DNA of 27,220 nucleotides, taken from Faeciplasma sp048393055 (lineage in GTDB: Bacteria; Bacillota; Clostridia; Oscillospirales; Ruminococcaceae). Where the stretch lies: assembly GCA_048393055.1 (NCBI GenBank), contig DBFJJS010000003.1:1-27220 (forward strand), written 5' to 3'. The translations under genes and the position numbers were made by a program. The first letter of the stretch is position 1. Each line of letters begins with the position of its first letter. Positions 1-6,657 of this stretch are shown here, piece after piece. The notes beneath the pieces are model-generated. The model was not told where the DNA came from, did no database searches, and saw only the letters and a list, made by a program, of their open reading frames with translations.

Positions 1-3
1 AAC

Positions 4-41
4 AAAAACCCGCCCCTGTCTTAAGACAGGGGCGGGTTTTT
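4..41 (-). terminator. Terminator after rplJ-rplL (probably bidirectional)
   Basis: A 17-bp perfect stem (positions 4-20 with 25-41) and a TTAA loop form a G+C-rich hairpin. A T run follows the stem on both strands. It sits about 60 bases beyond the rplL stop codon, so it ends the rplJ-rplL transcript before the region to the left, where rpoB would be expected by conserved gene order. Confidence 0.93.
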
Positions 42-103
42 GTCTTTTTCTTTTGTGCAAACTCGTGATTGCGCATATGCAAGGCTTGCACCGGAAAATC
101 AAA

Positions 104-475
104 TTACTTGATCTCTACAGTAGCGCCGGCCTCTTCGAGCTTAGCCTTGATCTCGTCAGCCTCAGCCTTGGAAGCGCCCTCCTTAACGGTCTTGGGAGCA
201 GCCTCAACGAACTCCTTAGCTTCCTTAAGTCCGAGACCTAAAAGCTCCTTAACAGCCTTGATAACACCCATCTTGCTGTCGCCGAAGGAAGCGAGAACAA
301 CGTCGAACTCGGTTTTCTCAGCAGCAGCGGCAGCGCCTGCGCCGGCAGCGGGAGCGGCAGCTATGGCAGCGGTAACGCCGAACTCCTCCTGGATAGCGTC
401 TACAAGCTCCTTGAGCTCGAGAACGGAAAGGGTCTTGATATCTTCAACAAACTTTAAAATCTTCTCTGAAGCCAT
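104..475 (-). CDS. rplL: 50S ribosomal protein L7/L12
   Basis: This 123-residue protein forms the flexible stalk of the large ribosomal subunit that recruits translation GTPases; it binds as dimers to L10. The N-terminal dimerisation part (about 1-35) is followed by an Ala/Gly-rich hinge (about 36-50, AAPAAGAGAAAAAE) and the globular C-terminal domain with the family-typical VIKAVKELLGLGLKEAKEFV segment. Length matches the family (about 120-125). The start at 475 has an AAGGAG ribosome binding site just upstream. It lies 112 bases after rplJ and is co-transcribed with it from the promoter at 1342-1370. Identification is near certain. Confidence 0.98.
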   Translation of the reverse strand: MASEKILKFVEDIKTLSVLELKELVDAIQEEFGVTAAIAAAPAAGAGAAAAAEKTEFDVVLASFGDSKMGVIKAVKELLGLGLKEAKEFVEAAPKTVKEGASKAEADEIKAKLEEAGATVEIK

Positions 476-587
476 TTTTATTATCTCCTTTAAATGTATT
501 TTTGTTTGGGCCGCCGTAAATATCAGGCGGCAATTACGCAGCTTTGTTTAAGCTGATTTCGTAAAAGCGAACTTTGCTTTGCTGCTA

Positions 588-1091
588 TCAGGCAGCCTCG
601 CTCTCCTTGGAATCTGCAACTGCTGCAAGTGTGGCTGCAAGCTTCTGGATCGGACCCTGCAAAGAGCCGACGAGCTGAGCCAAAAGCTCGTTCTTGGAGG
701 GGATCTTTGAAAGCGCCATTACGCCTGCTGCGTCGTAGATCTCGCTTCCGATGAATCCTGCCTTGAGCTTGAAGTTGTCGTGGTCGTCTGCGTACTTGCC
801 CAAAATTCTTGCCGCCGCGGTTTCGTCTTCCGAAACTGCGAGGGCGGTTGTGCCGTTCAGAACGCCGGTAAGACCCTCGTAGCCTACCTCGTTCATTGCA
901 AGCCTTAACAGAGTGTTCTTTTCAACAAAGTACTTTACTCCCGCTTCCCTGAGCTCCTTGCGAAGCTTGGTGTCGTCCTCTACGTTGATACCGCTGTAGT
1001 CAACGAGCACGCCCGCGGCCGAGGATTTAAGAAGTTCTGCTATCTTGGCGACCTTTTCCTTCTTTTCGTTAAGAACCTTTTCGTTTGGCAT
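588..1091 (-). CDS. rplJ: 50S ribosomal protein L10
   Basis: This 167-residue protein anchors L7/L12 dimers to the ribosome and in many bacteria represses its own mRNA by binding the leader. The N-terminal rRNA-binding domain shows VDYSGINVEDDTKLRKELRE and VEKNTLLRLA, typical of L10; the C-terminal helix that binds L7/L12 follows, ending in an Ala/Glu-rich tail. I chose the ATG at 1091 because AGAGGTG lies six bases upstream. A GTG at 1100 is in frame but overlaps that site. The gene is preceded by a long leader with the features of the L10 leader element and is followed by rplL. Confidence 0.96.
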   Translation of the reverse strand: MPNEKVLNEKKEKVAKIAELLKSSAAGVLVDYSGINVEDDTKLRKELREAGVKYFVEKNTLLRLAMNEVGYEGLTGVLNGTTALAVSEDETAAARILGKYADDHDNFKLKAGFIGSEIYDAAGVMALSKIPSKNELLAQLVGSLQGPIQKLAATLAAVADSKESEAA

Positions 1092-1100
1092 TTTTTTCAC

Positions 1101-1336
1101 CTCTTTATTTCTTATTTCGGTACTGCAATGCCTCGAATCATGTATAAGAAAAGCCCTTTCCGCTTAAAGACAGGGGAAAGAGCGATAGTTATCAGTATTA
1201 ACATAACTACGGTTTTTCCTCGGCAGGATTTCCGGCAAACCACAGCGCACACAGTCGTTTAAATCCGCTGTTTATTAAGCAAACTGATTAATAGCACACT
1301 GCTTATGCCTACCTGCTGTCTTAAGAAACGAAGCAA
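1101..1336 (-). ncRNA. L10 leader (autoregulatory 5' leader of rplJ-rplL)
   Basis: About 235 bases separate the rplJ promoter from the rplJ start without any gene. Read on the minus strand, the leader has a region around 1200-1260 containing GCCGGAAATCCTGCCGAGG and then GAAAAACC, the kind of conserved segment seen in L10 leader RNAs (Rfam RF00557) to which L10(L12)4 binds. Just downstream, around 1150-1180, there is a CTTTCCCCTGTCTTTAAGCG...GGAAAGGG hairpin. Position between promoter and rplJ fits the family exactly. The assignment is from memory of the consensus, not from a covariance-model search. Confidence 0.72.
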
Positions 1337-1341
1337 TAATA

Positions 1342-1370
1342 TTTATATCATATTCCCGTGGGGTTGTCAA
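1342..1370 (-). promoter_or_regulatory. Sigma-A promoter of rplJ-rplL
   Basis: On the minus strand, TTGACA (1370-1365) and TATAAA (1347-1342) are separated by exactly 17 bases, and a TG one base upstream of the -10 makes it an extended -10 promoter. Transcription would start near 1335 and produce the L10 leader. This shows rplJL is at least partly independent of rplK-rplA. Confidence 0.88.
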
Positions 1371-1508
1371 GAGCTGCGCTTATTTTTTTATCCTCATGCA
1401 GAAAATCAAGCCCTGCGTATACATACCTTTGGTATGCATGCATACTTTATACTCCATACTTAGCGGTGTTGACCTTTACCTATCAGAGCTAAAATGTTTT
1501 GCACACTG

Positions 1509-1534
1509 AAAATAAAGCCGAAGGCTTTATTTTT
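1509..1534. terminator. Terminator-like hairpin, copy distal to rplA
   Basis: AATAAAGCC and GGCTTTATT flank a four-base tetraloop-like loop, with A/T runs on both sides, so the hairpin could terminate transcription in either direction. It lies inside the 46-bp repeated module at 1491-1536. Confidence 0.6.
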
Positions 1535-1738
1535 GGAGTTAAGGGTAAAACAAATTATGGGAGCAGCAGCTCCCATAGAGTTTTTATATTCAATACTTAG
1601 CAGTATGGAGCTTTACCGGAGTTAAAGCTAGAAGTAAATTATGGGAGCTGCTCTTACTCCAGCTCCCATAGAATTTTTAAACGCCGTACTTCGCCGTGTT
1701 AACCTATACCAGTCAGAGACAAAATGTTTTGCACACTG

Positions 1739-1764
1739 AAAATAAAGCCGAAGGCTTTATTTTT
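1739..1764. terminator. Terminator-like hairpin, copy proximal to rplA
   Basis: The same hairpin as at 1509-1534, in the identical module at 1721-1766, about 70 bases downstream of the rplA stop. It is the most likely end of the rplK-rplA transcript, and its second copy would then be a backup terminator. Confidence 0.65.
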
Positions 1765-1829
1765 GGCGCAAAGGTCAATAGATATAACTATATATGGGAG
1801 ACGCACTTACTGCGACTCCCATACATACT

Positions 1830-2525
1830 TTATACTCCATACTTAGCGGTGTTGACCTTTACGCCTACGCCCATCGTCGAAGAAACAACCACGCTCTTGA
1901 GGTACTGACCCTTTGCAGCTGCGGGCTTAGCCTTTACAACCGCGTCGAGAAGAGCCTCGAGGTTTTCCTGCAGCTTCTCCGGTCCAAAGGAAGCCTTGCC
2001 TATCGGGCAGTGGATGATGTTGGTCTTATCAAGACGGTACTCGATCTTACCTGCCTTTGCTTCCTGAACGGCCTTGGCAACGTCAGGGGAAACAGTGCCC
2101 GCCTTGGGATTGGGCATAAGGCCTCTCGGGCCGAGGATCTTACCTAAGCGTCCTACAACTCCCATCATGTCGGGAGAAGCGATGACTACGTCGAAGTCGA
2201 GCCAGTTTTCCTTCATGATCTTGTCAACGTAATCCATTCCGCCGACATAGTCCGCGCCGGCTTCCTTAGCTGCCTCGTACTTGTCCTCCTTGCAGAAAAC
2301 AAGCGCTCTGACGGTCTTACCTGTACCGTTGGGCAAAACTACCGCGCCTCTTACCTGCTGGTCAGCGTGACGGGAGTCAACGCCGAGGCGGATGTGCACT
2401 TCTATGGTTTCGTCAAACTTGGCCTTTGCGTTCGCGCTTGAAAGGGCGACAGCCTCGTTTGTGTCATAAAGCTTAGTCTTGTCGATTGCCTTGAGCGCAT
2501 CGACGTATTTCTTTCCGTGTTTCAT
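1830..2525 (-). CDS. rplA: 50S ribosomal protein L1
   Basis: This 231-residue protein builds the L1 stalk next to the ribosomal E site and commonly acts as translational repressor of the rplK-rplA mRNA. The family signature is clear: GKILGPRGLMPNPKAGTV around residues 127-144, and the C-terminal end ...GVGVKVNTAKYGV. Length is the usual 225-235. The start at 2525 has AAAGGAG a few bases upstream. It is co-oriented with rplK, 115 bases after it. Its last codons are copied several times downstream (repeat block 1441-1862), which is unusual for such a conserved gene. Confidence 0.98.
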   Translation of the reverse strand: MKHGKKYVDALKAIDKTKLYDTNEAVALSSANAKAKFDETIEVHIRLGVDSRHADQQVRGAVVLPNGTGKTVRALVFCKEDKYEAAKEAGADYVGGMDYVDKIMKENWLDFDVVIASPDMMGVVGRLGKILGPRGLMPNPKAGTVSPDVAKAVQEAKAGKIEYRLDKTNIIHCPIGKASFGPEKLQENLEALLDAVVKAKPAAAKGQYLKSVVVSSTMGVGVKVNTAKYGV

Positions 2526-2640
2526 TATATAATCTCCTTTATATATAGTGGTAGTACCGGCTTAAATACCGGTTAGCGGAAAAGGGTATTCCTCCCACTT
2601 TACACAAGCTTAAGAAAATCTCTTACGCTTTACCTGGCAA

Positions 2641-3066
2641 TCAGTCGACGACGGTAACGCCCATCGAACGAGCTGTTCCCGCTATCATGCTCATCGCCGC
2701 TTCCACGGAAGCCGCGTTAAGGTCGGGGAGCTTCTGCTCTGCGATAGCTCTTACCTGCTCCTTGGTGATGGTGGCAACCTTTGTCTTGTTGGGTGTGCCC
2801 GAACCGGACTCGATTCCGCACGCCTTCTTGATAAGAACGGCTGCCGGAGGGGTCTTTGTGATGAATGTAAACGAACGGTCAGCGTAAACCGTGATAACAA
2901 CAGGGATGATAAGACCCATGTCGTTCTTGGTTCTTTCGTTGAAGTCCTTTGTAAACGCCATGATGTTTACGCCGTGCTGACCTAGAGCCGGACCTACCGG
3001 CGGTGCCGGCGTAGCTTTACCGGCAGGGATCTGAAGCTTGATAATGCCTGTAACTTTCTGTGCCAT
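2641..3066 (-). CDS. rplK: 50S ribosomal protein L11
   Basis: This 141-residue protein forms the base of the GTPase-associated centre with 23S rRNA and is needed for stringent-response sensing by RelA-type enzymes. The N-terminal domain has KLQIPAGKATPAPPVGPALG followed by GVNIMAF; the C-terminal rRNA-binding domain has SGSGTPNK and ends in GTARSMGVTVVD. I chose the ATG at 3066 (protein begins MAQKV) because GGAGG precedes it and the family length is about 141. An in-frame ATG at 3102 would add 12 residues that do not belong to the family. It follows nusG, as in most bacteria. Confidence 0.97.
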   Translation of the reverse strand: MAQKVTGIIKLQIPAGKATPAPPVGPALGQHGVNIMAFTKDFNERTKNDMGLIIPVVITVYADRSFTFITKTPPAAVLIKKACGIESGSGTPNKTKVATITKEQVRAIAEQKLPDLNAASVEAAMSMIAGTARSMGVTVVD

Positions 3067-3200
3067 AATAAACTTTCCTCCAATAATGTGGTGATGGGTC
3101 ATAGCCCATTAGGCGAGCGTTTTGCGCTCTCCCACTTTTACGGGAAATACCCGCAACTTTCTGTAAGCAGATTCAGCGTTTGCCGCGCGGCTGCCTTTCG

Positions 3201-3740
3201 CTATTCCTGCGCCCTCTTGACCTGGGTTATGGACAGCGTCGCGTTTGTCTCTCTGCCAAACATCGAAACTACGATGTCTACGGTCTGCTCGTCGAGATTT
3301 ATGCTCTTAACGGTGCCTACCCAGCCGTTGAACGGACCTCCTAGCACCGTAACGTCGTCGCCGACCTTAAAGTTTACGCTTGTGGCGACCTTTCTTACAT
3401 CTACGCCCAGGGCGGCAACCTCTTTATCGGTAAGCGGGATCGGCTTTGATCCGGGTCCGACAAATCCCGTCACGCCCCTGGTGTTTCTTACAATGTACCA
3501 CGACTCGTCTGTCATGACCATTTTAACAAGGACATAGCTCGGGAACAGCTTGTTTTCCGCTTCCTTTTTGTTGCCCTTTGAGTCGGTCTCCTCCGTTATC
3601 TCGACAGGGACCTTTACTTCCTGAATAATGTCGTGAAGCTTGCGGTTTTCAACAACCTTTTCAATATTCTGAGCCACCTTGTTCTCATATCCGGAATAGG
3701 TGTGAACAACATACCACTTAGCGGATGCGGATTCTTCCAT
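3201..3740 (-). CDS. nusG: Transcription termination/antitermination factor NusG
   Basis: NusG binds the RNA polymerase clamp and modulates pausing and termination. The 179-residue protein begins with the NGN domain (WYVVHTYSGYENKVAQNIE, about residues 9-27; FPSYVLVKM and GVTGFVGPGSKPIPL further on) and ends with a KOW domain (about 122-179: FKVGDDVTVLGGPFNGWVGT). Length is usual for the family. AAAGGAG stands a few bases before the ATG at 3740. It lies between secE and rplK in the conserved order. Confidence 0.97.
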   Translation of the reverse strand: MEESASAKWYVVHTYSGYENKVAQNIEKVVENRKLHDIIQEVKVPVEITEETDSKGNKKEAENKLFPSYVLVKMVMTDESWYIVRNTRGVTGFVGPGSKPIPLTDKEVAALGVDVRKVATSVNFKVGDDVTVLGGPFNGWVGTVKSINLDEQTVDIVVSMFGRETNATLSITQVKRAQE

Positions 3741-3802
3741 AATTGTTCTCCTTTCAGATAAAATCGCGAACCTTAAAGGCGGTCAGACCAGCGCCTGAAT
3801 AC

Positions 3803-3997
3803 TTATCCTCCGATGACGAGGTTAAGCAAAAGGCCAAAGACAGAATCGACTATAAAAAGCCCAACTCCGCTGAGCAGGCAAACGACCAAAACTATCACAG
3901 AGTTGTTTAAGACCTGCTTTTTGCTGGGCCAGACGACCTTTTTGACCTCTGACACGAGGTCCTTAAAGAACTTAACAATTGCGTTAGGCTTCTTCAT
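3803..3997 (-). CDS. secE: Preprotein translocase subunit SecE
   Basis: SecE is the small membrane subunit that clamps SecY in the protein-conducting channel. The 64-residue protein has the short single-helix form typical of Gram-positive bacteria: an amphipathic N-terminal segment with FFKDLVSEVKKVVWPSKKQV (about 9-28, the conserved cytoplasmic motif) and one transmembrane helix (about 33-60). GGGAGC precedes the start. It lies between rpmG and nusG, which supports the call independently of the motif. Confidence 0.95.
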   Translation of the reverse strand: MKKPNAIVKFFKDLVSEVKKVVWPSKKQVLNNSVIVLVVCLLSGVGLFIVDSVFGLLLNLVIGG

Positions 3998-4009
3998 AGC
4001 GCTGCTCCC

Positions 4010-4159
4010 TTACTTAGTCTCTCTGTGAAGAGTGTGCTTCCTGCAGAACTTGCAATACTTATTCATTTCAAGTCTGTCAGGGTCGTTCTTCTTGTTCTTT
4101 TTGGTATTATAATTTCTCTGCTTGCACTCTGTACATGCCAACATGATTTTAACCCTCAT
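4010..4159 (-). CDS. rpmG: 50S ribosomal protein L33, zinc-binding type
   Basis: This 49-residue protein is a small component of the large ribosomal subunit. The translation begins MRVKIMLACTECKQRNY and ends KYCKFCRKHTLHRETK. Two CxxC pairs (Cys9/Cys12 and Cys36/Cys39) make it the zinc-ribbon (C+) form. Start chosen at 4159 because AGGAGGT lies upstream and the family starts MRV; another ATG at residue 6 has no such site. The gene heads the rpmG-secE-nusG group, 12 bases before secE. Confidence 0.95.
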   Translation of the reverse strand: MRVKIMLACTECKQRNYNTKKNKKNDPDRLEMNKYCKFCRKHTLHRETK

Positions 4160-4404
4160 TTTTTCGGCACCTCCTGACGAAATTTACGCCCTTACGGGTT
4201 ATAAAGGCGCTGTCTTGCGTTTTCAGACGGCGCTTCCTGCGCCGAAATAAAAAAACGCCTGCATATGCATATACATATACTGCCTCCCTCCGGCAAATCG
4301 CTCAAACGGCAACTGCCCGCCGCCGGCAAATTTGCGCCGCACTGTGCGGATTCGGGGTCGCGCCTCAAAAAAGAGCGCACCAAAAAAAGACCCCACAAAG
4401 AGGT
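4160..4404 (-). promoter_or_regulatory. Long 5' leader of rpmG-secE-nusG
   Basis: Roughly 245 transcribed bases separate the predicted start site near 4404 from the rpmG start. The leader contains short G+C-rich inverted segments (for example around 4315-4350) and a possible 17-codon reading frame (4223-4276). I recognise no known riboswitch or T-box in it. The long open minus-strand frame at 4192-4440 covers the promoter itself and is not a gene. Confidence 0.4.
4223..4276 (-). CDS. Possible 17-residue leader peptide ahead of rpmG
   Basis: The minus strand has ATG at 4276, preceded six bases upstream by GGAGGGAGG, and an in-frame TGA at 4225-4223. The peptide would be MYMHMQAFFYFGAGSAV. It lies inside the untranslated leader of rpmG. 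The strong ribosome binding site is the only positive evidence; the peptide is too short for homology. It might be a regulatory leader peptide or chance. Confidence 0.25.
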   Translation of the reverse strand: MYMHMQAFFYFGAGSAV

Positions 4405-4410
4405 AAAGTA

Positions 4411-4440
4411 ATCATAGCACGAATAAAAGGGCTTTGTCAA
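4411..4440 (-). promoter_or_regulatory. Sigma-A promoter of rpmG-secE-nusG
   Basis: TTGACA (4440-4435) and TATGAT (4416-4411) on the minus strand, spacer 18. It is the only strong promoter between the zinc-ribbon gene and rpmG, so the rpmG group and probably rplK-rplA are read from here. Confidence 0.8.
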
Positions 4441-4561
4441 GCCCTTTTTTCGCAGTTTCTACAGATTTTCGCCCGCCTGCGGACATACGCCCGGGCGGAA
4501 CAGGCTGTCCGCATCGGATGGCCCTGTTTAAAAGCCCGTTTTTTCTGAAATACGCGAGGTT

Positions 4562-4599
4562 AGTTAATTTTGAGCGTCTTAACCGCAAAAAAATTAACT
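4562..4599. repeat. 10-bp inverted repeat after the zinc-ribbon gene
   Basis: AGTTAATTTT (4562-4571) and AAAATTAACT (4590-4599) are perfectly complementary around an 18-base loop, immediately after the stop codon of the 4605-5297 gene. No clean T run follows on the minus strand, so it is only a possible weak terminator. Confidence 0.4.
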
Positions 4600-4604
4600 T
4601 ATAG

Positions 4605-5297
4605 TCACTCCTCCGAGACAGCGTAGTCGCAGCCGACCATGTACCATTTTCCGCTGAGCCTTAAAACAAAGCACTCCAGCTCTATGTCCGCCTCAGACAG
4701 CTCCCCGGAAAAATGCGCGATAACGTTCACGCCGTATACCGAGCTTGTGTTTATCGTTTCGCCGTAGGTTTGCAGGTATGCGCTTTCAAAGCTTTGGATA
4801 TATTCCTCGTCAGGACGGCTTCTGCCCAAAAACTCCAATTCTATGCGCATATCCTCCCCGAATTCGGAGAAGAGGTCGGAATACAGCTCGTCAAGATATT
4901 CGTATTCCGAATATCCGAGGCTTTCGCGTTCCGCGGCATAGTCCTCGCGCATGCGCAGGGGCATGGTTTCGATGTATGCGTTAAAATCGCGCTCGCAGAT
5001 GGCGTTGAAGTAATTTGTTATGGGTCTGCGGTAGTTTCCTCCGAAAACGCCGTTGCGGTAAAGGATAAACGCTGCCGCTATGGCTGCGAGCACTATAATG
5101 ACTATTAAAACCTTTCGTTCCTTTTTTCTTTCCTGCGCGACGACGTCCTTAACGGCGCGCTGCTCGTCGGTCAGGAATTTGTCCGCGACAGCCTCCTCCG
5201 ATTTTCTTCTGTTCTTTAAGGAATCCGCCGGGGTTTTGCATTTAGGGCAGACGTCGCCCTCGTATCTTTCGCCGCACACGGGACAATTTCTTCTCAT
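4605..5297 (-). CDS. Zinc-ribbon single-pass membrane protein, function unknown
   Basis: I do not recognise a named family. The 230-residue protein starts with a zinc ribbon (CPVC at 5-8 and CPKC at 17-20), followed by a charged linker (about 25-62), a transmembrane helix (about 63-80, VLIVIIVLAAIAAAFILY) and an acidic extracytoplasmic domain rich in Glu, Tyr and Phe (about 85-230). With the N-terminal ribbon inside, the large domain would be outside the cell. GGAGGTAGCC directly precedes the ATG. It has its own promoter (5371-5399) and is a single-gene unit between rpmG and the tRNA. Zinc-ribbon anchored proteins of this layout are common in Clostridia and poorly characterised. Confidence 0.8.
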   Translation of the reverse strand: MRRNCPVCGERYEGDVCPKCKTPADSLKNRRKSEEAVADKFLTDEQRAVKDVVAQERKKERKVLIVIIVLAAIAAAFILYRNGVFGGNYRRPITNYFNAICERDFNAYIETMPLRMREDYAAERESLGYSEYEYLDELYSDLFSEFGEDMRIELEFLGRSRPDEEYIQSFESAYLQTYGETINTSSVYGVNVIAHFSGELSEADIELECFVLRLSGKWYMVGCDYAVSEE

Positions 5298-5370
5298 GGC
5301 TACCTCCTACAGATACATAGCAGGGTTAAAGTTTTTCAAAAAGTCAGGCATCCTGCCTGCTTTAATTTAT

Positions 5371-5399
5371 ATTGTATCGCAGGAAAGCAAAATAGTCAA
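5371..5399 (-). promoter_or_regulatory. Promoter of the zinc-ribbon membrane protein gene
   Basis: TTGACT (5399-5394) and TACAAT (5376-5371) on the minus strand with a 17-base spacer, about 74 bases upstream of the ATG. A small AGGCA/TGCCT hairpin lies in the leader (about 5346-5359). Confidence 0.75.
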
Positions 5400-5479
5400 A
5401 TATTTTTGTGCGCTGTTTTAAGAAGAAAATAAAGACGCTCTGTGACATATTATAAAGAGATGTTCCTCTCAAAAATCGG

Positions 5480-5508
5480 TTGACATAAGCATGGCGGCAT
5501 GTTATAAT
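5480..5508 (+). promoter_or_regulatory. Promoter of tRNA-Pro
   Basis: Perfect TTGACA (5480-5485) and TATAAT (5503-5508) with 17-base spacing, 23 bases before the tRNA. A consensus promoter is expected for a stable RNA gene. Confidence 0.9.
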
Positions 5509-5531
5509 ATATTTCCGTCAGATAAATGACA

Positions 5532-5609
5532 TCGAGGTGTGGCTCAGTTTGGTAGAGCGCCACGTTCGGGACGTGGAGGCCGTGGGTTCGAATCCCGTCA
5601 CCTCGACCA
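5532..5609 (+). tRNA. tRNA-Pro, anticodon CGG, CCA encoded
   Basis: The cloverleaf can be drawn: acceptor TCGAGGT (5532-5538) with ACCTCGA (5600-5606), D arm with GGCTCAGTTTGGTAGAGC, anticodon stem CCACG/CGTGG around loop TTCGGGA giving anticodon CGG (reads CCG, proline), T arm GTGGGTTCGAATCCCGT... with the invariant GGTTCGAATCC. The 3' CCA is encoded (5607-5609). It has its own promoter and terminator. The minus-strand open frame across it is an artefact. Confidence 0.96.
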
Positions 5610-5611
5610 CG

Positions 5612-5645
5612 TCGCGGCAAGCCCTTTTGGCTTGCCGCGATTTTC
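5612..5645 (+). terminator. Terminator of tRNA-Pro
   Basis: A 12-bp perfect stem (5612-5623 with 5629-5640) with a CTTTT loop and a following TTTT, three bases after the CCA end. Its distal arm begins the direct repeat that recurs at 7771. Confidence 0.88.
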
Positions 5646-5683
5646 ATAGCGAAAATCACGGCTTCGCTTTACGGGCTGCCGCT
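5631..5683 (+). repeat. Left direct repeat flanking the restriction-modification cassette
   Basis: Positions 5631-5670 are identical over 40 bases to 7771-7810, and the next 13 bases (ACGGGCTGCCGCT) recur at 7815-7827 after a 4-base insertion. Upstream, the terminator stem also has a degenerate counterpart at 7753-7770. The repeat contains its own small hairpin GATTTTC-ATAGC-GAAAATC. Confidence 0.88.
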
Positions 5684-5689
5684 CCTTTT

Positions 5690-5724
5690 CCAAATTGAAC
5701 CCGCTGCGCTGGGCTTCAATTTGG
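5690..5724 (+). repeat. Hairpin inside the left flank of the cassette
   Basis: CCAAATTGAA (5690-5699) pairs with TTCAATTTGG (5715-5724), extended inwards by CCC/GGG. It lies in the gap between the tRNA terminator and the methyltransferase promoter; there is no gene in this gap. Confidence 0.6.
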
Positions 5725-5807
5725 TCTTTCTCCTGAAGCAAGCCCTTTTGGCTTTTGATATCAAAAGCTTATACTCGCTAAACTTGTATATAAAAATAAT
5801 AATTTAA

Positions 5808-5836
5808 TTGTGAAAGCATAATATTTATGTTACAAT
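5808..5836 (+). promoter_or_regulatory. Promoter of the restriction-modification genes
   Basis: TTGTGA (5808-5813) and TACAAT (5831-5836) with 17-base spacing in A+T-rich DNA, 29 bases before the methyltransferase ATG. No controller (C-box-like) repeat is visible. Confidence 0.65.
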
Positions 5837-5865
5837 AATAACAATAAAACTTATGAGGTGTGAAA

Positions 5866-6657
5866 ATGCCGATTATATTTAAAAGCGATGAAATGAAGAA
5901 AAAAGAAGAAGTCGATAAATATAGAAATTCTATTATTTTGGGTGACTCCATCGATGTTATGCGGAGATTTCCAACTGGGTCAATTGACCTTATTATTACA
6001 TCACCACCTTATAATTTAAAAAATTCGTCGGGAAACGGCATGAAAGACGGTAGAGGCGGCAAATGGGAAAATGCGTCTTTGATTAATGGTTATCAAGAAC
6101 ATACTGATGATATGCCATATGATGAATATTGCAAATGGCAGAGAAACTGTTTGAGACAGATGTTCCGACTGATTCCTGAGAATGGTGCTATATTCTATAA
6201 TCACAAATGGAGAGTTCAAAGAGGTCTTTTGCAAGACCGTTCTGAAATCGTCAGAGGATTTCCTGTCAGACAAATAATTATTTGGAAGAGAAAAGGCGGG
6301 ATTAACTTTAATTCAGGATATTTTTTGCCTACCTATGAAGTTATTTATATGATTGCTAAGCCTGCATTTAAATTAGTTCATGGCGCGAACAAGTATGGAG
6401 ATGTTTGGGAAATCACACAAGAAATGAATAACCCCCATCCAGCACCTTTTCCTACTAAATTGATTGATAGAATAGTGTCGTCAACAGATGCTAGGTTAAT
6501 ATTGGACCCTTTCGCAGGTTCGGGCACAACTGGAGTAGCAGCCGTGAACAACAATCGTGACTACATACTCATAGATAATAGCAAAAAGTATTGTGAATTG
6601 TCAAAAGCAAGATTGGAAGGCAGAAATTGGAATGAAAAAAGATTTACAGGATATTAA
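5866..6657 (+). CDS. Type II DNA methyltransferase, N4-cytosine/N6-adenine, beta class
   Basis: This 263-residue enzyme would transfer a methyl group from S-adenosylmethionine to an exocyclic amino group in its target site and protect host DNA from the adjacent nuclease. The catalytic motif IV, TSPPYN (45-50), lies near the N terminus and the SAM-binding motif I, DPFAGSGTTG (214-223), near the C terminus, which is the beta-class order. SPPY is more common among N4-cytosine enzymes but does not prove it. I chose ATG 5866 because GAGGTG precedes it; the GTG at 5860 overlaps that site. It overlaps the downstream nuclease gene by 26 bases. The A+T-rich composition differs from neighbours and suggests transfer. 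Target sequence cannot be read from the protein. Confidence 0.93.
   Translation: MPIIFKSDEMKKKEEVDKYRNSIILGDSIDVMRRFPTGSIDLIITSPPYNLKNSSGNGMKDGRGGKWENASLINGYQEHTDDMPYDEYCKWQRNCLRQMFRLIPENGAIFYNHKWRVQRGLLQDRSEIVRGFPVRQIIIWKRKGGINFNSGYFLPTYEVIYMIAKPAFKLVHGANKYGDVWEITQEMNNPHPAPFPTKLIDRIVSSTDARLILDPFAGSGTTGVAAVNNNRDYILIDNSKKYCELSKARLEGRNWNEKRFTGY

Larger units (their letters stand above)
1441..1862 (-). repeat. Repeat block copied from the 3' end of rplA, alternating with hairpins
   Basis: The last 11 codons and stop of rplA (within 1824-1862) recur downstream of the gene on the minus strand. Positions 1441-1479 match 1824-1862 over all 39 bases. Two diverged copies lie near 1580-1616 and 1672-1710. 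Each of the first three tails is followed by a GGGAG...CTCCC hairpin (about 1792-1822, 1642-1672, 1559-1579). A second, 46-bp module is present twice without a mismatch at 1491-1536 and 1721-1766, 230 bp apart. The block therefore holds four rplA tails, three GGGAG hairpins and two terminator-like hairpins, and no independent gene. Confidence 0.85.

Noticed and set aside
1441..1862. CRISPR array
   Set aside because: Repeat lengths and spacings are irregular, units are diverged and derive from rplA; no cas genes are present in the window.
3088..3537. Plus-strand frames antisense to ribosomal protein and nusG genes
   Set aside because: They mirror well-supported minus-strand genes and lack ribosome binding sites.
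4192..4440. 82-codon minus-strand frame ahead of rpmG
   Set aside because: It covers the rpmG promoter (4411-4440), has no ribosome binding site and no protein-like sequence.
5450..5659. Minus-strand frame over tRNA-Pro
   Set aside because: It is antisense to a complete tRNA and its promoter; the product is not protein-like.
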